In this document: piece after piece, positions 47,127-55,743 of the stretch
Layout of the letters: every line of letters begins with the position of its first letter
Numbering within the stretch: position 1 is the stretch's first letter
From: Nocardia grenadensis NBRC 108939
GTDB taxonomy: Bacteria; Actinomycetota; Actinomycetes; Mycobacteriales; Mycobacteriaceae
Length of the DNA stretch: 64,000 nt
Assembly: GCF_001613445.1 (NCBI RefSeq)
Contig: NZ_BDCJ01000009.1
Coordinates: forward strand, 62,001-126,000
Direction: 5' to 3'
Notes under the pieces: model-generated
What the model saw: only the letters and a program-made list of their open reading frames with translations
The model's database searches: none
Told to the model about the DNA's origin: nothing
Position numbers and translations under genes: made by a program

Positions 47127-47713
47127 TCGAGATCGAGCACGGTGACAAGCTGGGCGAAAGTTTCCGGCGGCGGATCACCGAGGTGCTGGTGCGGGGCTTC
47201 GCCGAGGACTTCGCCTTCTTCTCGTCAGACCCGGAGAAATTGACCGCGGCGTTCGAGCACATGCTCCTGCTGGAGCGTTTCGTCGTGGCCCTGGCCGATG
47301 GCGAACCTGCGGCCATCGCATCGGTCACCACCGGCGATCAGGAGTGCTTCGCGCCCCGACTGCCGGAGTTCCGCCGCCACCTCGGGCTCCTGCACGGCAC
47401 CATCAGCTACCCGATCGTGCGCTCGCAGTTCCTGGGCGCTCCCGACGAGGCGCGAGACGGGCTGGCCGAGATCGCCTTCGTCGCCACCGTACCCGCCTTC
47501 CAAGGGCGTGGAGTGGGTACCGCACTGATGCAACACATCATCGCTCTTCCCGGCTACGACGAGTTCGTCCTGCGCGAGATCAAGGATACGAACGCGCCCG
47601 CACTCGGTCTCTACCGCAAGTTCGGCTTCACCGAATACCACCGACGACCCGTCCGCTTCGCGCGCCGTGCCGGCTTCGGCCACTACCTCTCACTCCACCT
47701 GAAGAAGGCCTGA
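47123..47713 (+). CDS. GNAT-family N-acetyltransferase
   Basis: 196 residues. Acetyl-CoA-binding motif A is FVATVPAFQGRGVGTALMQH (Q-G-R-G-V-G), followed by EFVLREIKDTNAPALGLYRK and FGFTEYHRRPVRFARR as motif B. Substrate unknown. Second gene of the TetR operon, so its product may modify the TetR ligand or a toxic amine. A 7-bp hairpin begins right after the stop. Confidence 0.85.
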   Translation: MIEIEHGDKLGESFRRRITEVLVRGFAEDFAFFSSDPEKLTAAFEHMLLLERFVVALADGEPAAIASVTTGDQECFAPRLPEFRRHLGLLHGTISYPIVRSQFLGAPDEARDGLAEIAFVATVPAFQGRGVGTALMQHIIALPGYDEFVLREIKDTNAPALGLYRKFGFTEYHRRPVRFARRAGFGHYLSLHLKKA

Positions 47714-47731
47714 GCCGGCGAGATCGCCGGC
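47714..47731. terminator. stem-loop between convergent genes
   Basis: GCCGGCG (47714-47720), AGAT loop, CGCCGGC (47725-47731): a perfect 7-bp hairpin starting at the base after the GNAT stop. The 3' end of the convergent deacetylase gene is 21 bases further on. Probable terminator. Confidence 0.5.
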
Positions 47732-47752
47732 AACGCCGGCCGGCGGACGCGT

Positions 47753-48661
47753 TCACCGGCCGACGCATTCGGGCCGGTCCGGGCGCTCGAACGGATAGCG
47801 CGCGCGGAATTCCGCCGCCGCCTCGGCCATCGTCACGAATTCGACCCCGGCGAAGCCCGCCCAGCGGTCCAGCAGGCGTTCGAGCATCAGCAGTACCTGT
47901 GGCCGTCCGGAGACGTCGGGATGCAGGGTGACCGGGATGACGGCGTAGTCCAGTTCCCGGTACACCCAGTCGAATTGGTCGTTCCACATCTGCTCGATCG
48001 CGCGCGGCGCGACGAAGCCGTGCGAGTTGGGGTGGGCCTTGATGAACATCATCGGCGGCAGGTCGTCGACGTACCAGTTGCCACAGAACTCGACCAGGTC
48101 GATCTCGTGTCCGTGCACGAGCGGTTTCATCCAGTGCGCGGCGGGTCCGGAGGTGTCGACAGGCGTCCAGGTGTCGCCGACGCGGGCGTAGAAGGGAACG
48201 AAATCGTTGTAGTTCTGCGAATGGTCGTAGGAGAAGCCGTAGTCGGCGAGGATGGACGCGGTGTGCTCGCTCATCTCCCACCACGGTGCGACATAACCCA
48301 GCGGCCGGCGGCCACCGAGTTGTTCGATGAGTTCCACGCATTTGGACATGACATCGCGTTCCTGCCGCGGGGTGAGCGCCCGCGGATTCTCGTGGCTGTA
48401 TCCGTGGGCGCCGATCTCGTGTCCCGCCTCGACGCACCGGCGCGCTTGTGCGGGGAAGGTTTCGATGGAGTGCCCGGGCCAGAACCAGGTGGTCCGGATA
48501 TCGCGGCGCGCGAACAGCCGCAGCAGGCGCGGCACCCCGACTTCGCCGGCGAATACGCCCCGTTGCATATCGTTGGGCGAATCCTGGCCGCCGTAGGAAC
48601 CGAGCCAGCCGGCGCAGGAATCGACATCGATGCCGAGGGCCACCTGAATCTTCTTGTCCAT
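47753..48661 (-). CDS. polysaccharide deacetylase-family protein (cytoplasmic)
   Basis: 302 residues from ATG 48661. NodB fold: [17 protein letters not shown] supplies the first Asp, [12 protein letters not shown] the H-S motif, and [16 protein letters not shown] the metal-binding H-x3-H. Later [20 protein letters not shown] and [20 protein letters not shown] hold further active-site residues. No signal peptide, unlike cell-wall deacetylases. Soluble actinobacterial and proteobacterial relatives of this subgroup act on small amides (allantoin/PuuE-like), so the substrate may not be a polysaccharide. Confidence 0.8.
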   Translation of the reverse strand: MDKKIQVALGIDVDSCAGWLGSYGGQDSPNDMQRGVFAGEVGVPRLLRLFARRDIRTTWFWPGHSIETFPAQARRCVEAGHEIGAHGYSHENPRALTPRQERDVMSKCVELIEQLGGRRPLGYVAPWWEMSEHTASILADYGFSYDHSQNYNDFVPFYARVGDTWTPVDTSGPAAHWMKPLVHGHEIDLVEFCGNWYVDDLPPMMFIKAHPNSHGFVAPRAIEQMWNDQFDWVYRELDYAVIPVTLHPDVSGRPQVLLMLERLLDRWAGFAGVEFVTMAEAAAEFRARYPFERPDRPECVGR

Positions 48662-48665
48662 CCGA

Positions 48666-49430
48666 TCAACTCCTTCCGGTGGTCGGTGCCACGTCGTCGT
48701 ACGGTTCCGGTCGGACGCCTCCCGGAGCGGTGTCGTCGACGGCGGCGGGTAGTGGTGCGGCGGGTTTGTCCGTGCGGGAACCGGTTCCGGCGCGCTCGGC
48801 GGCAATGCCAGGGGCGGCGTAGATCTCGTCGACGAGTTCGCGCAGGACCGGCGGGTCGAGGTCGAGCCGCGGGGTATCCGTCGCGCTCTTCGTCATCTCG
48901 AAGAGATCGTCGACCATTTGGGACAACCGCCGGGTCTCCCGGCCGATCAGCTCGGCGTATCGGGCGATATCGGCCGGGTCGGTCGCCGCGCTGTTGTCGA
49001 GCGCCTCGGTCACGGCCCGGATTTCCGCGAGCGGTGTTCGCAGATCGTGGCTCACCCAGGCCATCAGTGCGCGCCGCGACTGTTCGGCGGCGTGTTCCTG
49101 GTCGCGAATCCGTCGCTCCCGTGACCTTTGGCGGGACTGCTCTCGGCCCAGCAGTACGGCGGCCGGTCCGGTGACCGCGGCGACCAGCAGCAGGACGAGG
49201 AAGGTGCGCCGGAACTCGGCGGTGACCAGCAGCCCGCTCACCCCGGTGACAGCGGCCAGCGCGGCCAGGATCGGGAGGAGCACCAGGGCCGCGGTACACG
49301 CGGTGAGCGAACGCCGGCGGAGCACGCGCGCGACCAGGACGCCCGCCGTCACCACCGGCAGGGCACAGGCCACTGTGTAGACGATGATCTCCGGCAGGTC
49401 ATCGGACACTGCTGCGCTCCGCGACGGCAT
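48666..49430 (-). CDS. sensor histidine kinase lacking its ATPase domain
   Basis: 254 residues. Three membrane helices ([54 protein letters not shown]), a coiled stretch, then a HisKA dimerisation domain with the phospho-acceptor H128 in [20 protein letters not shown]. After [16 protein letters not shown] the protein runs into a Pro/Asp/Thr tail and stops; N, G1 and G2 boxes of the HATPase domain are absent. It is therefore unable to autophosphorylate alone. Either truncated by deletion or a dominant-negative/phosphatase-only form. A possible response-regulator remnant lies just upstream. Confidence 0.65.
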   Translation of the reverse strand: MPSRSAAVSDDLPEIIVYTVACALPVVTAGVLVARVLRRRSLTACTAALVLLPILAALAAVTGVSGLLVTAEFRRTFLVLLLVAAVTGPAAVLLGREQSRQRSRERRIRDQEHAAEQSRRALMAWVSHDLRTPLAEIRAVTEALDNSAATDPADIARYAELIGRETRRLSQMVDDLFEMTKSATDTPRLDLDPPVLRELVDEIYAAPGIAAERAGTGSRTDKPAAPLPAAVDDTAPGGVRPEPYDDVAPTTGRS

Positions 49431-49602
49431 CGAACCGGCTGCCGGCGCAGCGGTGGCCTCGGACGGCGTCGAGGCGGTGGCGGGGACCCGGCTCGGCGCG
49501 GCCGCTCCGGCCGGCTCCGGCGACCCCTACCGTGTGCCTGTTCCGATCGGGGCGGACCACGTCCGGTATCGGGAGGTGGCTGTCGGCCACGAGTATGCGC
49601 AT
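49399..49602 (-). pseudogene. possible response-regulator receiver remnant
   Basis: A minus-strand frame begins MRILVADSHLPIPDVVR, which resembles the first strand and acidic pocket of receiver domains (M-R-I-L-V-x-D-D), then continues RNRHTVGVAGAG before degenerating. No phospho-acceptor Asp or DNA-binding domain follows. It precedes and slightly overlaps the truncated kinase gene, the normal order for a regulator-kinase operon. Tentative. Confidence 0.3.
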
Positions 49603-49609
49603 GGATGCC

Positions 49610-51031
49610 TCACCAGTTCGTCAGCAGCAGATGGACCAGCAGCAGGGCCCCGGCGGCCTGGACGGCGAGCCAGGGGCGGACATGTCCGCGCGGTAGGAAC
49701 GCCGTCGCCACGAGCAGCCACATATCGAACGGTAGCCAGATCCGTTCGGTCTCCGCCTTGCTCAACCCGCTGAGGTCGGCGGCGGCGACAGCGCAGACGG
49801 CGGCGGCGACCAGCAGGGCGGCCGGATCGAGTGTCCGCAGCCGGGACGGCGCCAGCGCCCGCGCGAGCGCCGCCGCTGTCGCGAGCCCGACCGCGCAGAC
49901 GGTGGCGGCGAGATTGCCCCACCACCAGTACCCGTACGGGCGGGTGGCGGCGATGCCCTGGTAGTAGCGTTCGACCACGAGGTGGTAGCCGTCGAGCCAC
50001 CAGAATCCGGCAGCCGTGAAACCGGCCACCACGATCAGCGCGCCCAGCACGGCGGGCAGCAGCGGCCGGAGTGTGTGGGCGCCGAGCAGTACCGCGACGG
50101 CGAACAGACCCATCAGGATCAGGCCGTAGTTCAGGTAGATCCCGAAGCCGAACAGCATCCCGGCCGCGAACGCGGCCGGGATCGCGGTGCGGCGGGCCAT
50201 GGAGGGAGCGGGCGCCGAGTCGGAAACGGTCCTCGGTGCGTTCGCGGGCAGGTGGGTGGATCGCGCGCTCGCGGCGATGGCGAGCAGTGCCACCGCCCAC
50301 GCGGCGACCCCGGCGAAGAGGGCGTCGGCGGAGACCGCGATCCAGATGGCCGCCGGCGCGAGCACCAGGAACGGCAGTGCCCGGCGGGCACGGTCCTCGG
50401 CGCCCAGGGCGCGCAACGCGACCGCCACCGCGATCGGCGCGCTACATCCCACCAGCACACAGACGATCCCCGCCCACGTGGACCCACCCAGGCCTATGCG
50501 GTCGAGGACGACGAAGAACAGCAGCGCGCCGGGCGGATGGCCGGAGACGTGCGTGGTCCATGAATCCGGTTGCCCGTCGACGATCCGGTCGGCGAACGAG
50601 GCCGGCATCGACGCGATATCGGTGACCCCGGGCACTTCGGCGAGGTATTCGTGACCGTCGGCGAGCCGTGCGGTGAAACCCCGCCGCCACCCGTCCACCA
50701 GGGCGAGTGCGAACGCCCACGCCACCGCGGTGAGATAACCGACGGTGAGCAGTCGCCGCCAGGGGAGCCGGCCGGCCGACGCCGCGCCCCGGGCGACCAC
50801 GGTCGCCGCCAACACCAGCGCCGGGAGGGTGCCCCAGCCGATATGCGGCGACCAGTGGCCGAAAATGGGCGCGGCGGCGGCGAACAGGCTGTGCCGCCAC
50901 GCTTCGCCGGCCAGTTGCGGAATGGTGAACGCGACCGCCACCAGCAGTGCCGCGCCCACGGTACCGAGCAGCTCGCCCCGGAACCGGGTGCGGGGGTCGG
51001 CGATCTCGATCAGCTCCGGCACAGAGGCCAC
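49610..51031 (-). CDS. polytopic membrane protein, Rv0541c-like
   Basis: About 473 residues from GTG 51031; GTG 51022 and GTG 51082 are alternatives, none with a clear ribosome site. Ten or more membrane helices; hallmark loops are SFADRIVDGQPDSWTTHVSG with HPPGALLFF and LDGYHLVVERYYQGIAATRP YGYWWWGNL. The H-P-P-G motif after a long first loop is found in lipid-linked-sugar glycosyltransferases of the GT-C type. It is divergent from the GT2 gene with the same order as Rv0541c/Rv0539-Rv0540. Role in cell-envelope glycoconjugate assembly is inferred. Confidence 0.75.
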   Translation of the reverse strand: MASVPELIEIADPRTRFRGELLGTVGAALLVAVAFTIPQLAGEAWRHSLFAAAAPIFGHWSPHIGWGTLPALVLAATVVARGAASAGRLPWRRLLTVGYLTAVAWAFALALVDGWRRGFTARLADGHEYLAEVPGVTDIASMPASFADRIVDGQPDSWTTHVSGHPPGALLFFVVLDRIGLGGSTWAGIVCVLVGCSAPIAVAVALRALGAEDRARRALPFLVLAPAAIWIAVSADALFAGVAAWAVALLAIAASARSTHLPANAPRTVSDSAPAPSMARRTAIPAAFAAGMLFGFGIYLNYGLILMGLFAVAVLLGAHTLRPLLPAVLGALIVVAGFTAAGFWWLDGYHLVVERYYQGIAATRPYGYWWWGNLAATVCAVGLATAAALARALAPSRLRTLDPAALLVAAAVCAVAAADLSGLSKAETERIWLPFDMWLLVATAFLPRGHVRPWLAVQAAGALLLVHLLLTNW

Positions 51032-51136
51032 CCTAGGCCGGTCCGGCCCCGACTCAGCGCATTCACCAGGATATTCGGACACGACGTCATGGTTTTGTCA
51101 CAGGATTTCCGCCGCCGCGGGCTTAGCGTGGCACCC

Positions 51137-51808
51137 ATGCCGACAGAGCACCGCGAACCGGCCGGGGTCACCGTGGTGATCCCGTGCCGCAACGAAGCCG
51201 AAGCGTTGCCGGCGGTCCTGGCCGCGCTTCCGGCCGGATATCAGCCGATCGTCGTCGACAACGGATCGACCGACGACACCGCCGCGGTCGCGACCGGATA
51301 CGGCGCCCGGGTGATCGTCGAACCGCGGCCCGGCTACGGGGCCGCGGTACAGGCCGGTATCGCCGCGGCCCGCACCGACCTGGTCGCCGTCCTCGACGGC
51401 GACGGATCGATGGACCCCGGGGAGCTGCCCCGGCTGGTGGCCGAGATCCGCGCCGGTGCCGATCTCGCGGTGGGCCGCCGGCGGCCGGTCCGCGGTGGGG
51501 TGTGGCCGTGGCACACCCGGCTCGGCAATCGTGTCGTCGCCCGCCGGTTACGCCGCCGCTACGGCCTGCCGGTGCACGATATCGGGGCCATGCGGGTCGC
51601 GGGCCGGGAGCGGCTGGAATCGCTGGGCCGGTTGCACGATCGCTTCGGATATCCGCTCGAGCTGCTCGTCCGTGCCGCCGCGGCGCAGTGGGACGTGCGC
51701 GAGGTCGATATCAGCTACCGGGCGCGAGCCGGTGGGCGGTCGAAGATATCGGGGACGGCGCGGGGATCACTGCGGGCGACCCGTGATTTCCTGGCGGTCC
51801 TGCGGTGA
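51137..51808 (+). CDS. GT2 glycosyltransferase, Rv0539-like
   Basis: 223 residues from ATG 51137. GT-A fold: VTVVIPCRNEAEALPAVLAA, IVVDNGSTDDT, AVLDGDGSMDPGEL with the D-x-D site, and a closing ARAGGRSKISGTARGSLRAT, the R-S-K-I-S-G motif of polyprenol-phosphate sugar transferases. Probably makes a polyprenyl-phosphate-linked sugar at the inner membrane. First gene of a three-gene operon with GTGA overlaps. Confidence 0.85.
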   Translation: MPTEHREPAGVTVVIPCRNEAEALPAVLAALPAGYQPIVVDNGSTDDTAAVATGYGARVIVEPRPGYGAAVQAGIAAARTDLVAVLDGDGSMDPGELPRLVAEIRAGADLAVGRRRPVRGGVWPWHTRLGNRVVARRLRRRYGLPVHDIGAMRVAGRERLESLGRLHDRFGYPLELLVRAAAAQWDVREVDISYRARAGGRSKISGTARGSLRATRDFLAVLR

Positions 51809-52539
51809 GCCGGACCGCTGGGTCGCGGGTTCGGGGACCGGACTCCGGCGCGCGCGCCGGCGGCGCACCGGTGCCGGTGGCCTTGCTGGTGGTGGCCAAG
51901 GCACCGGTCGCGGGATACGCCAAGACCCGGCTGACCCCGCCGCTGACGCCGGTGCAGGCCGCCCGGCTGGCGGCCGCCGCACTACTGGACACACTCGACG
52001 CGGTGCGTGCCTGCCCGGTCATCCACCGGGTGGTCGCGTTCACCGGCGACCTGGCCGCCGCGGAGTTCGGTGGTGAGATAGCACGGCGACTGGACGATTT
52101 CGAGGTGCTTCCGCAGCGCGGCCCGGGTTTCGCGGTGCGGCTGGCCAACGCCCACGCCGATACCGCGCGGTCGGGGCTGCCGGTATTGCAGATCGGGATG
52201 GACACGCCGCAGCTCGACCCGCGCGTGCTCACCCACGCGGCCCGCACCCTGGTCGCCGGGGCCGATGCATTGCTGGGCCCCGCGACCGATGGCGGCTGGT
52301 GGGGGTTGGGGCTGTCCGATCCGCGGGCCGCGCGGCTGCTGGCGGAGGTGCCCATGTCCACCGCGGCCACCGGCGACCGCACCCGAAGTGTGCTGTGCGC
52401 GCACGGATACCGGGTCGGGACGCTGCCCGCCTTCACCGATGTCGACCACTACGCCGACGCCCTGCGGGTCGCCGCCGGTTGTTCCGGGCGGTTCGCCGCG
52501 GAGGTGGCGGCACTCGGCGCCGCCCGGGCCGCCCGGTGA
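51805..52539 (+). CDS. DUF2064/TIGR04282 glycosyltransferase-like protein, Rv0540-like
   Basis: 244 residues from GTG 51805. VALLVVAKAPVAGYAKTRLT is the nucleotide-sugar-binding loop of this GT-A-like group, followed by VLQIGMDTPQLDPRVLTHAA and ALLGPATDGGWWGLGLSDPR. The first 25 residues are an extra polar tail. Coupled by four-base overlaps to both neighbours. Nucleotidyl or glycosyl transfer is presumed; no member is well characterised. Confidence 0.85.
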   Translation: MSRTAGSRVRGPDSGARAGGAPVPVALLVVAKAPVAGYAKTRLTPPLTPVQAARLAAAALLDTLDAVRACPVIHRVVAFTGDLAAAEFGGEIARRLDDFEVLPQRGPGFAVRLANAHADTARSGLPVLQIGMDTPQLDPRVLTHAARTLVAGADALLGPATDGGWWGLGLSDPRAARLLAEVPMSTAATGDRTRSVLCAHGYRVGTLPAFTDVDHYADALRVAAGCSGRFAAEVAALGAARAAR

Positions 52540-53180
52540 TCGGGCGGTTCGATCCGGCGTTGACCGGCCGCGACTGCTGGATCCGTTCCGCCGACGGTGA
52601 TCGCACCCGGCTACCGACCCGCCGCTGGCTCGGCGGTGCCCGGATCTCCGCTGCCGACCGGCGGGTGGATTCGACTCTGGTCGGGTGTTGTGACGGGCCG
52701 ACGGTCGATCTGGGCTGTGGGCCCGGCCGATTGGTGGATGCGCTGTGCCGCCGCGGGGTCATCGCGCTCGGCGTCGATATCTCGCCCACCGCGGTCGCGG
52801 TCACCCGGCACCGGGGTGCCCCGGCCGTGGCTCGCGATATCTTCGGACCGCTGCCGGGCGACGGCCGGTGGCACTACGCGCTACTGGCCGACGGGAACAT
52901 CGGTATCGGCGGCGACCCGCGTCGGGTGCTGCGCCGAATCGGGGGCCTGCTCCGCCCGGGCGGCCTGGCTGTGATCGAATTCTCCTGTCCCGGAACAGGT
53001 TTCGGTGTCCGGCAGATCCGGCTGGAAACCCGTACCGAGGCCGGGGACTGGTTTCCCTGGGCGGAGGTGGGTATCGATCACGCCGCCCGGCTGGCGGGGG
53101 AGACCGGCTTCGAGCTACAGACCACGGCCGATATCTCGGGACGCCATATTGCCTGGTTGCGCAACGGCGCGCGCGGATGA
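52536..53180 (+). CDS. class I SAM-dependent methyltransferase
   Basis: 214 residues from GTG 52536. Motif I is TVDLGCGPGRLVDALC; ALGVDISPTAVAVTRHRG is motif II; LLADGNIGIGGDPRRVLRRI and LLRPGGLAVIEFSCPG complete the core. Third gene of the GT2-DUF2064-methyltransferase operon, so its substrate is probably a glycolipid or sugar made by the other two. Confidence 0.85.
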   Translation: MIGRFDPALTGRDCWIRSADGDRTRLPTRRWLGGARISAADRRVDSTLVGCCDGPTVDLGCGPGRLVDALCRRGVIALGVDISPTAVAVTRHRGAPAVARDIFGPLPGDGRWHYALLADGNIGIGGDPRRVLRRIGGLLRPGGLAVIEFSCPGTGFGVRQIRLETRTEAGDWFPWAEVGIDHAARLAGETGFELQTTADISGRHIAWLRNGARG

Positions 53181-53194
53181 GCCGGGCGGTGGTT

Positions 53195-53701
53195 TCACAA
53201 CGCGGGGGGTTCGTCCGGGGCGAAACACTGCCGATAGAGTGCACGCATCTCCGGCTCCAACTCGGGTGCCGGACCCTCGGCGACCACACCGGGGGCCACC
53301 TGGGTGATCGGCAGGGCGGCCACCGGCGCCGCCGGAGCACCCCAATCACGTAACCATCCGGCGAGCCGACCGCTCGAGGTGGCGAACACGATACGGCCGA
53401 GTCCGACCCAACCGTGCGCGGCCGAACACATCGGGCAGTGTTCGCCCGAGGTGTACACCGTGGCCGCCGCGCGGTCGGCCGGGTCGAGGCGGGTGGCCGC
53501 CCAGCGGCAGATCTCGAATTCCGGGTGCCGGGTGTTGTCACCACCGGCCACGCGGTTGCGATCCTCGAACAGGACCTCACCGGTGGCGGCGACCAGGAGT
53601 GACCCGAACGGCTCGTCTCCGGCGGCCAGCGCCTCGCGGGCGAGGTCGACACAGCGGCGCAGGTGCTCCAGATCGTGCGCGGAAATCGTCATGGGCTTCA
53701 T
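53195..53701 (-). CDS. nucleoside/nucleotide deaminase-family protein
   Basis: 168 residues from ATG 53701 (or ATG 53692). CDA fold: GDEPFGSLLVAATGEVLFED, N-T-R-H-P-E-F-E with zinc His and catalytic Glu in the H-P-E form instead of H-A-E, and YTSGEHCPMCSAAHGWVGLG with C-P-M-C as the other zinc ligands; the usual E-P-C is replaced by E-H-C. Resembles guanine/tRNA-adenosine deaminase relatives. Substrate unknown. Convergent with the methyltransferase gene, 14 bases apart. Confidence 0.8.
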   Translation of the reverse strand: MKPMTISAHDLEHLRRCVDLAREALAAGDEPFGSLLVAATGEVLFEDRNRVAGGDNTRHPEFEICRWAATRLDPADRAAATVYTSGEHCPMCSAAHGWVGLGRIVFATSSGRLAGWLRDWGAPAAPVAALPITQVAPGVVAEGPAPELEPEMRALYRQCFAPDEPPAL

Positions 53702-53877
53702 CTTCGCCGATGACGGCGCCCCACGGCGGTAGCGGTGGGCCGGAGCACCGAACGGCGGCCCTGCCCGGCCCGGATCGTGTGCGGCACCGTGCTCCCTGCT
53801 CCGGGCAGCGCACCATATCGGCCCGGCCCGGCCGCCCGGAGGACACCCGACGTGGGCCCGGCCGGTGCGGCGAAAGA

Positions 53878-55641
53878 TCAGGGCGCCGCCGGTACGGCCG
53901 TGGTGGTGGTCTCCTGCGGTGTCGTGCTCGGTTGGGGCGCCTCCGAGCTGCTGTTCACCGCGACCTGCGGAGGCGTGGGACGGGTCGTCGCCACCGGTGG
54001 AGTCGCCGTTTCGGGAGTGGCCACGACGGTTCCGGTCTCGGTCGCCTCCGGCGTGCCGACGGGCGGCTCGGTGGTGGTGGTCCCGGCGGCCGGTGGCGCG
54101 GTCGTGGTCGCCGGGGCGGTGGTGGTCGGGGTACCGGTCGCCGGTTGCGTGGTCACCGGGGCGGTCCCGCTCGTTGTCGGCGCGGCCGTGGTGGTGGCCT
54201 TCGGTGCGGTGGTGGTGGGCTCGGTCGTGGTCTCCGCGGCCGCCCGGTAGGCGTCGTCGAGGTCCTCGGCTGTCGGGGCCGACTTCGTGTCCACCGGTTC
54301 GCCGGCCTGCGCCTGCTTCGCCAGATGGGTCAGCCAGGCCGCGGCGTATTCGGCGGAGGTGAGCGTTTTACCGTTCCCCGGGTCGGCGTCGCGCCAGTAG
54401 TCGAAGTGGTGACCGCTGGCATTGGGGCCGAGCGTGAGCTGATAGGGATCGGACAGGATCACCGGAATCGTGTTCTGGTTCGTGACGATCAGGCCGACGA
54501 TCTCGTTGAGGACCTTCTGCGGCAGATAGGCCAGCGGGGACATCTGATCGGTCGAGATGGCGTCCGCCGGCGCCGGTGTGGTGGTCTTCCCGGGTTCGTA
54601 GGCCGGGTTCGAGACCCGCAGCAGCACCTCGAGGAAGGTTTCGTCGCCGGCCATCCAGTTGGGCTGCGACTGGATATCGGCCAGTGCCAGCAGCGTGACC
54701 CGGCTCAGCACCACCGCGACATCCTGGCCGGTGGCAGGGTTGAGGCCCTCGCGTTCGAGGGCGTCGACGTTCACCTGCCGCGCCACATTGACCACCAGTT
54801 GCAGCAGCGCGATATTGTCCGGCGCCGCGCAGGTGAGATCGCCGTCGGAGCAGAAGGAGGCGATCTTGCCGTTCAACGCGCCGAAATCGCCGCTGGTCCC
54901 GGCCACCGCGCCCTGACCGGGGACGGGTTTTCCGCCGTTCTGGTAGAGCTGATCGAAATTGTCCGGGTTGCCGTTCGGGTTCTGGGCGCCGGGGAACGGG
55001 CCGTCGCCCGCCGAGCGGCCGGAATCGGCGAGGATGACCACGCCGGTGACCTTGGCGGGGTCGACGATGGCATAGCCGCCGTCCTGTTGCTCCTGGTGAC
55101 CGACCTCCAACGCCACCCGCCGGACCACATCGGCGCCCTCGCTGTACCCGACGATCGCGAACCGGGTATCCGGGCAGGCCTGCGCGATCTCCCGCATCAC
55201 CTGCTGGGTGTTGGCGACACCGGTGGTGACGGCGTCCTCGTAGGTGGCCATGTTCGCGGGATAGGCGATATAGACGGCGGCATAGGAACCGGGGTCCACA
55301 TCGTCGGCGGGCGCATTGACGACCGGGTCGACCCATTCGCTGCTGTGGTCGCCGGACAGCGCCGCGGGCAGCGGGTTGCCGTGGGCGTCCACCAGCAGTT
55401 TCGTGGTGCCCGCAGCCGGTGTATCGCCGCGCCCCGCCACCGAGATGGTGACCATATCGTGGCATTCGGTGACCGACGCCTTCAGCTGCGTATCGGAGTG
55501 CTGGGCCGGTGCGGTCACCGAGTAGGCCGCGGCCACCGCCGCCGCCACGCCGAGACCGGCGGGGGCCGCGATCGCCGCGGCGATCCGGTGCCGCGTCAGG
55601 TAGGTGCGTGCGCGCACCAGGTGATCACTGGGGAAAGCCAT
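53878..55641 (-). CDS. secreted cutinase-family protein with Pro/Thr-rich tail
   Basis: 587 residues from ATG 55641. One hydrophobic segment near 20-40 (AAAIAAPAGLGVAAAVAAAY) serves as signal or anchor. The alpha/beta-hydrolase core has FAIVGYSEGADVVRRVA with nucleophile Ser167 (G-Y-S-E-G) and an Asp/His pair further on. Residues from about 465 form a low-complexity Thr/Pro/Ala tail (TTTEPTTTAPKATTTAAP, PPAAGTTTTEPPVG) suited to wall spanning. Resembles mycobacterial/nocardial large cutinase-like proteins with PE-PPE-C-type hydrolase modules. Likely a lipid esterase at the cell surface. Confidence 0.85.
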   Translation of the reverse strand: MAFPSDHLVRARTYLTRHRIAAAIAAPAGLGVAAAVAAAYSVTAPAQHSDTQLKASVTECHDMVTISVAGRGDTPAAGTTKLLVDAHGNPLPAALSGDHSSEWVDPVVNAPADDVDPGSYAAVYIAYPANMATYEDAVTTGVANTQQVMREIAQACPDTRFAIVGYSEGADVVRRVALEVGHQEQQDGGYAIVDPAKVTGVVILADSGRSAGDGPFPGAQNPNGNPDNFDQLYQNGGKPVPGQGAVAGTSGDFGALNGKIASFCSDGDLTCAAPDNIALLQLVVNVARQVNVDALEREGLNPATGQDVAVVLSRVTLLALADIQSQPNWMAGDETFLEVLLRVSNPAYEPGKTTTPAPADAISTDQMSPLAYLPQKVLNEIVGLIVTNQNTIPVILSDPYQLTLGPNASGHHFDYWRDADPGNGKTLTSAEYAAAWLTHLAKQAQAGEPVDTKSAPTAEDLDDAYRAAAETTTEPTTTAPKATTTAAPTTSGTAPVTTQPATGTPTTTAPATTTAPPAAGTTTTEPPVGTPEATETGTVVATPETATPPVATTRPTPPQVAVNSSSEAPQPSTTPQETTTTAVPAAP

Positions 55642-55743
55642 GTCCCGAGCTCCATTCGACTGCTGGTAAATGGACGGACAGGCCCCCCGACGGGCCATTG
55701 CGTCACCGGAGAAGTCGTGGCCCGGGTGCGCGGCGTTACGGTC

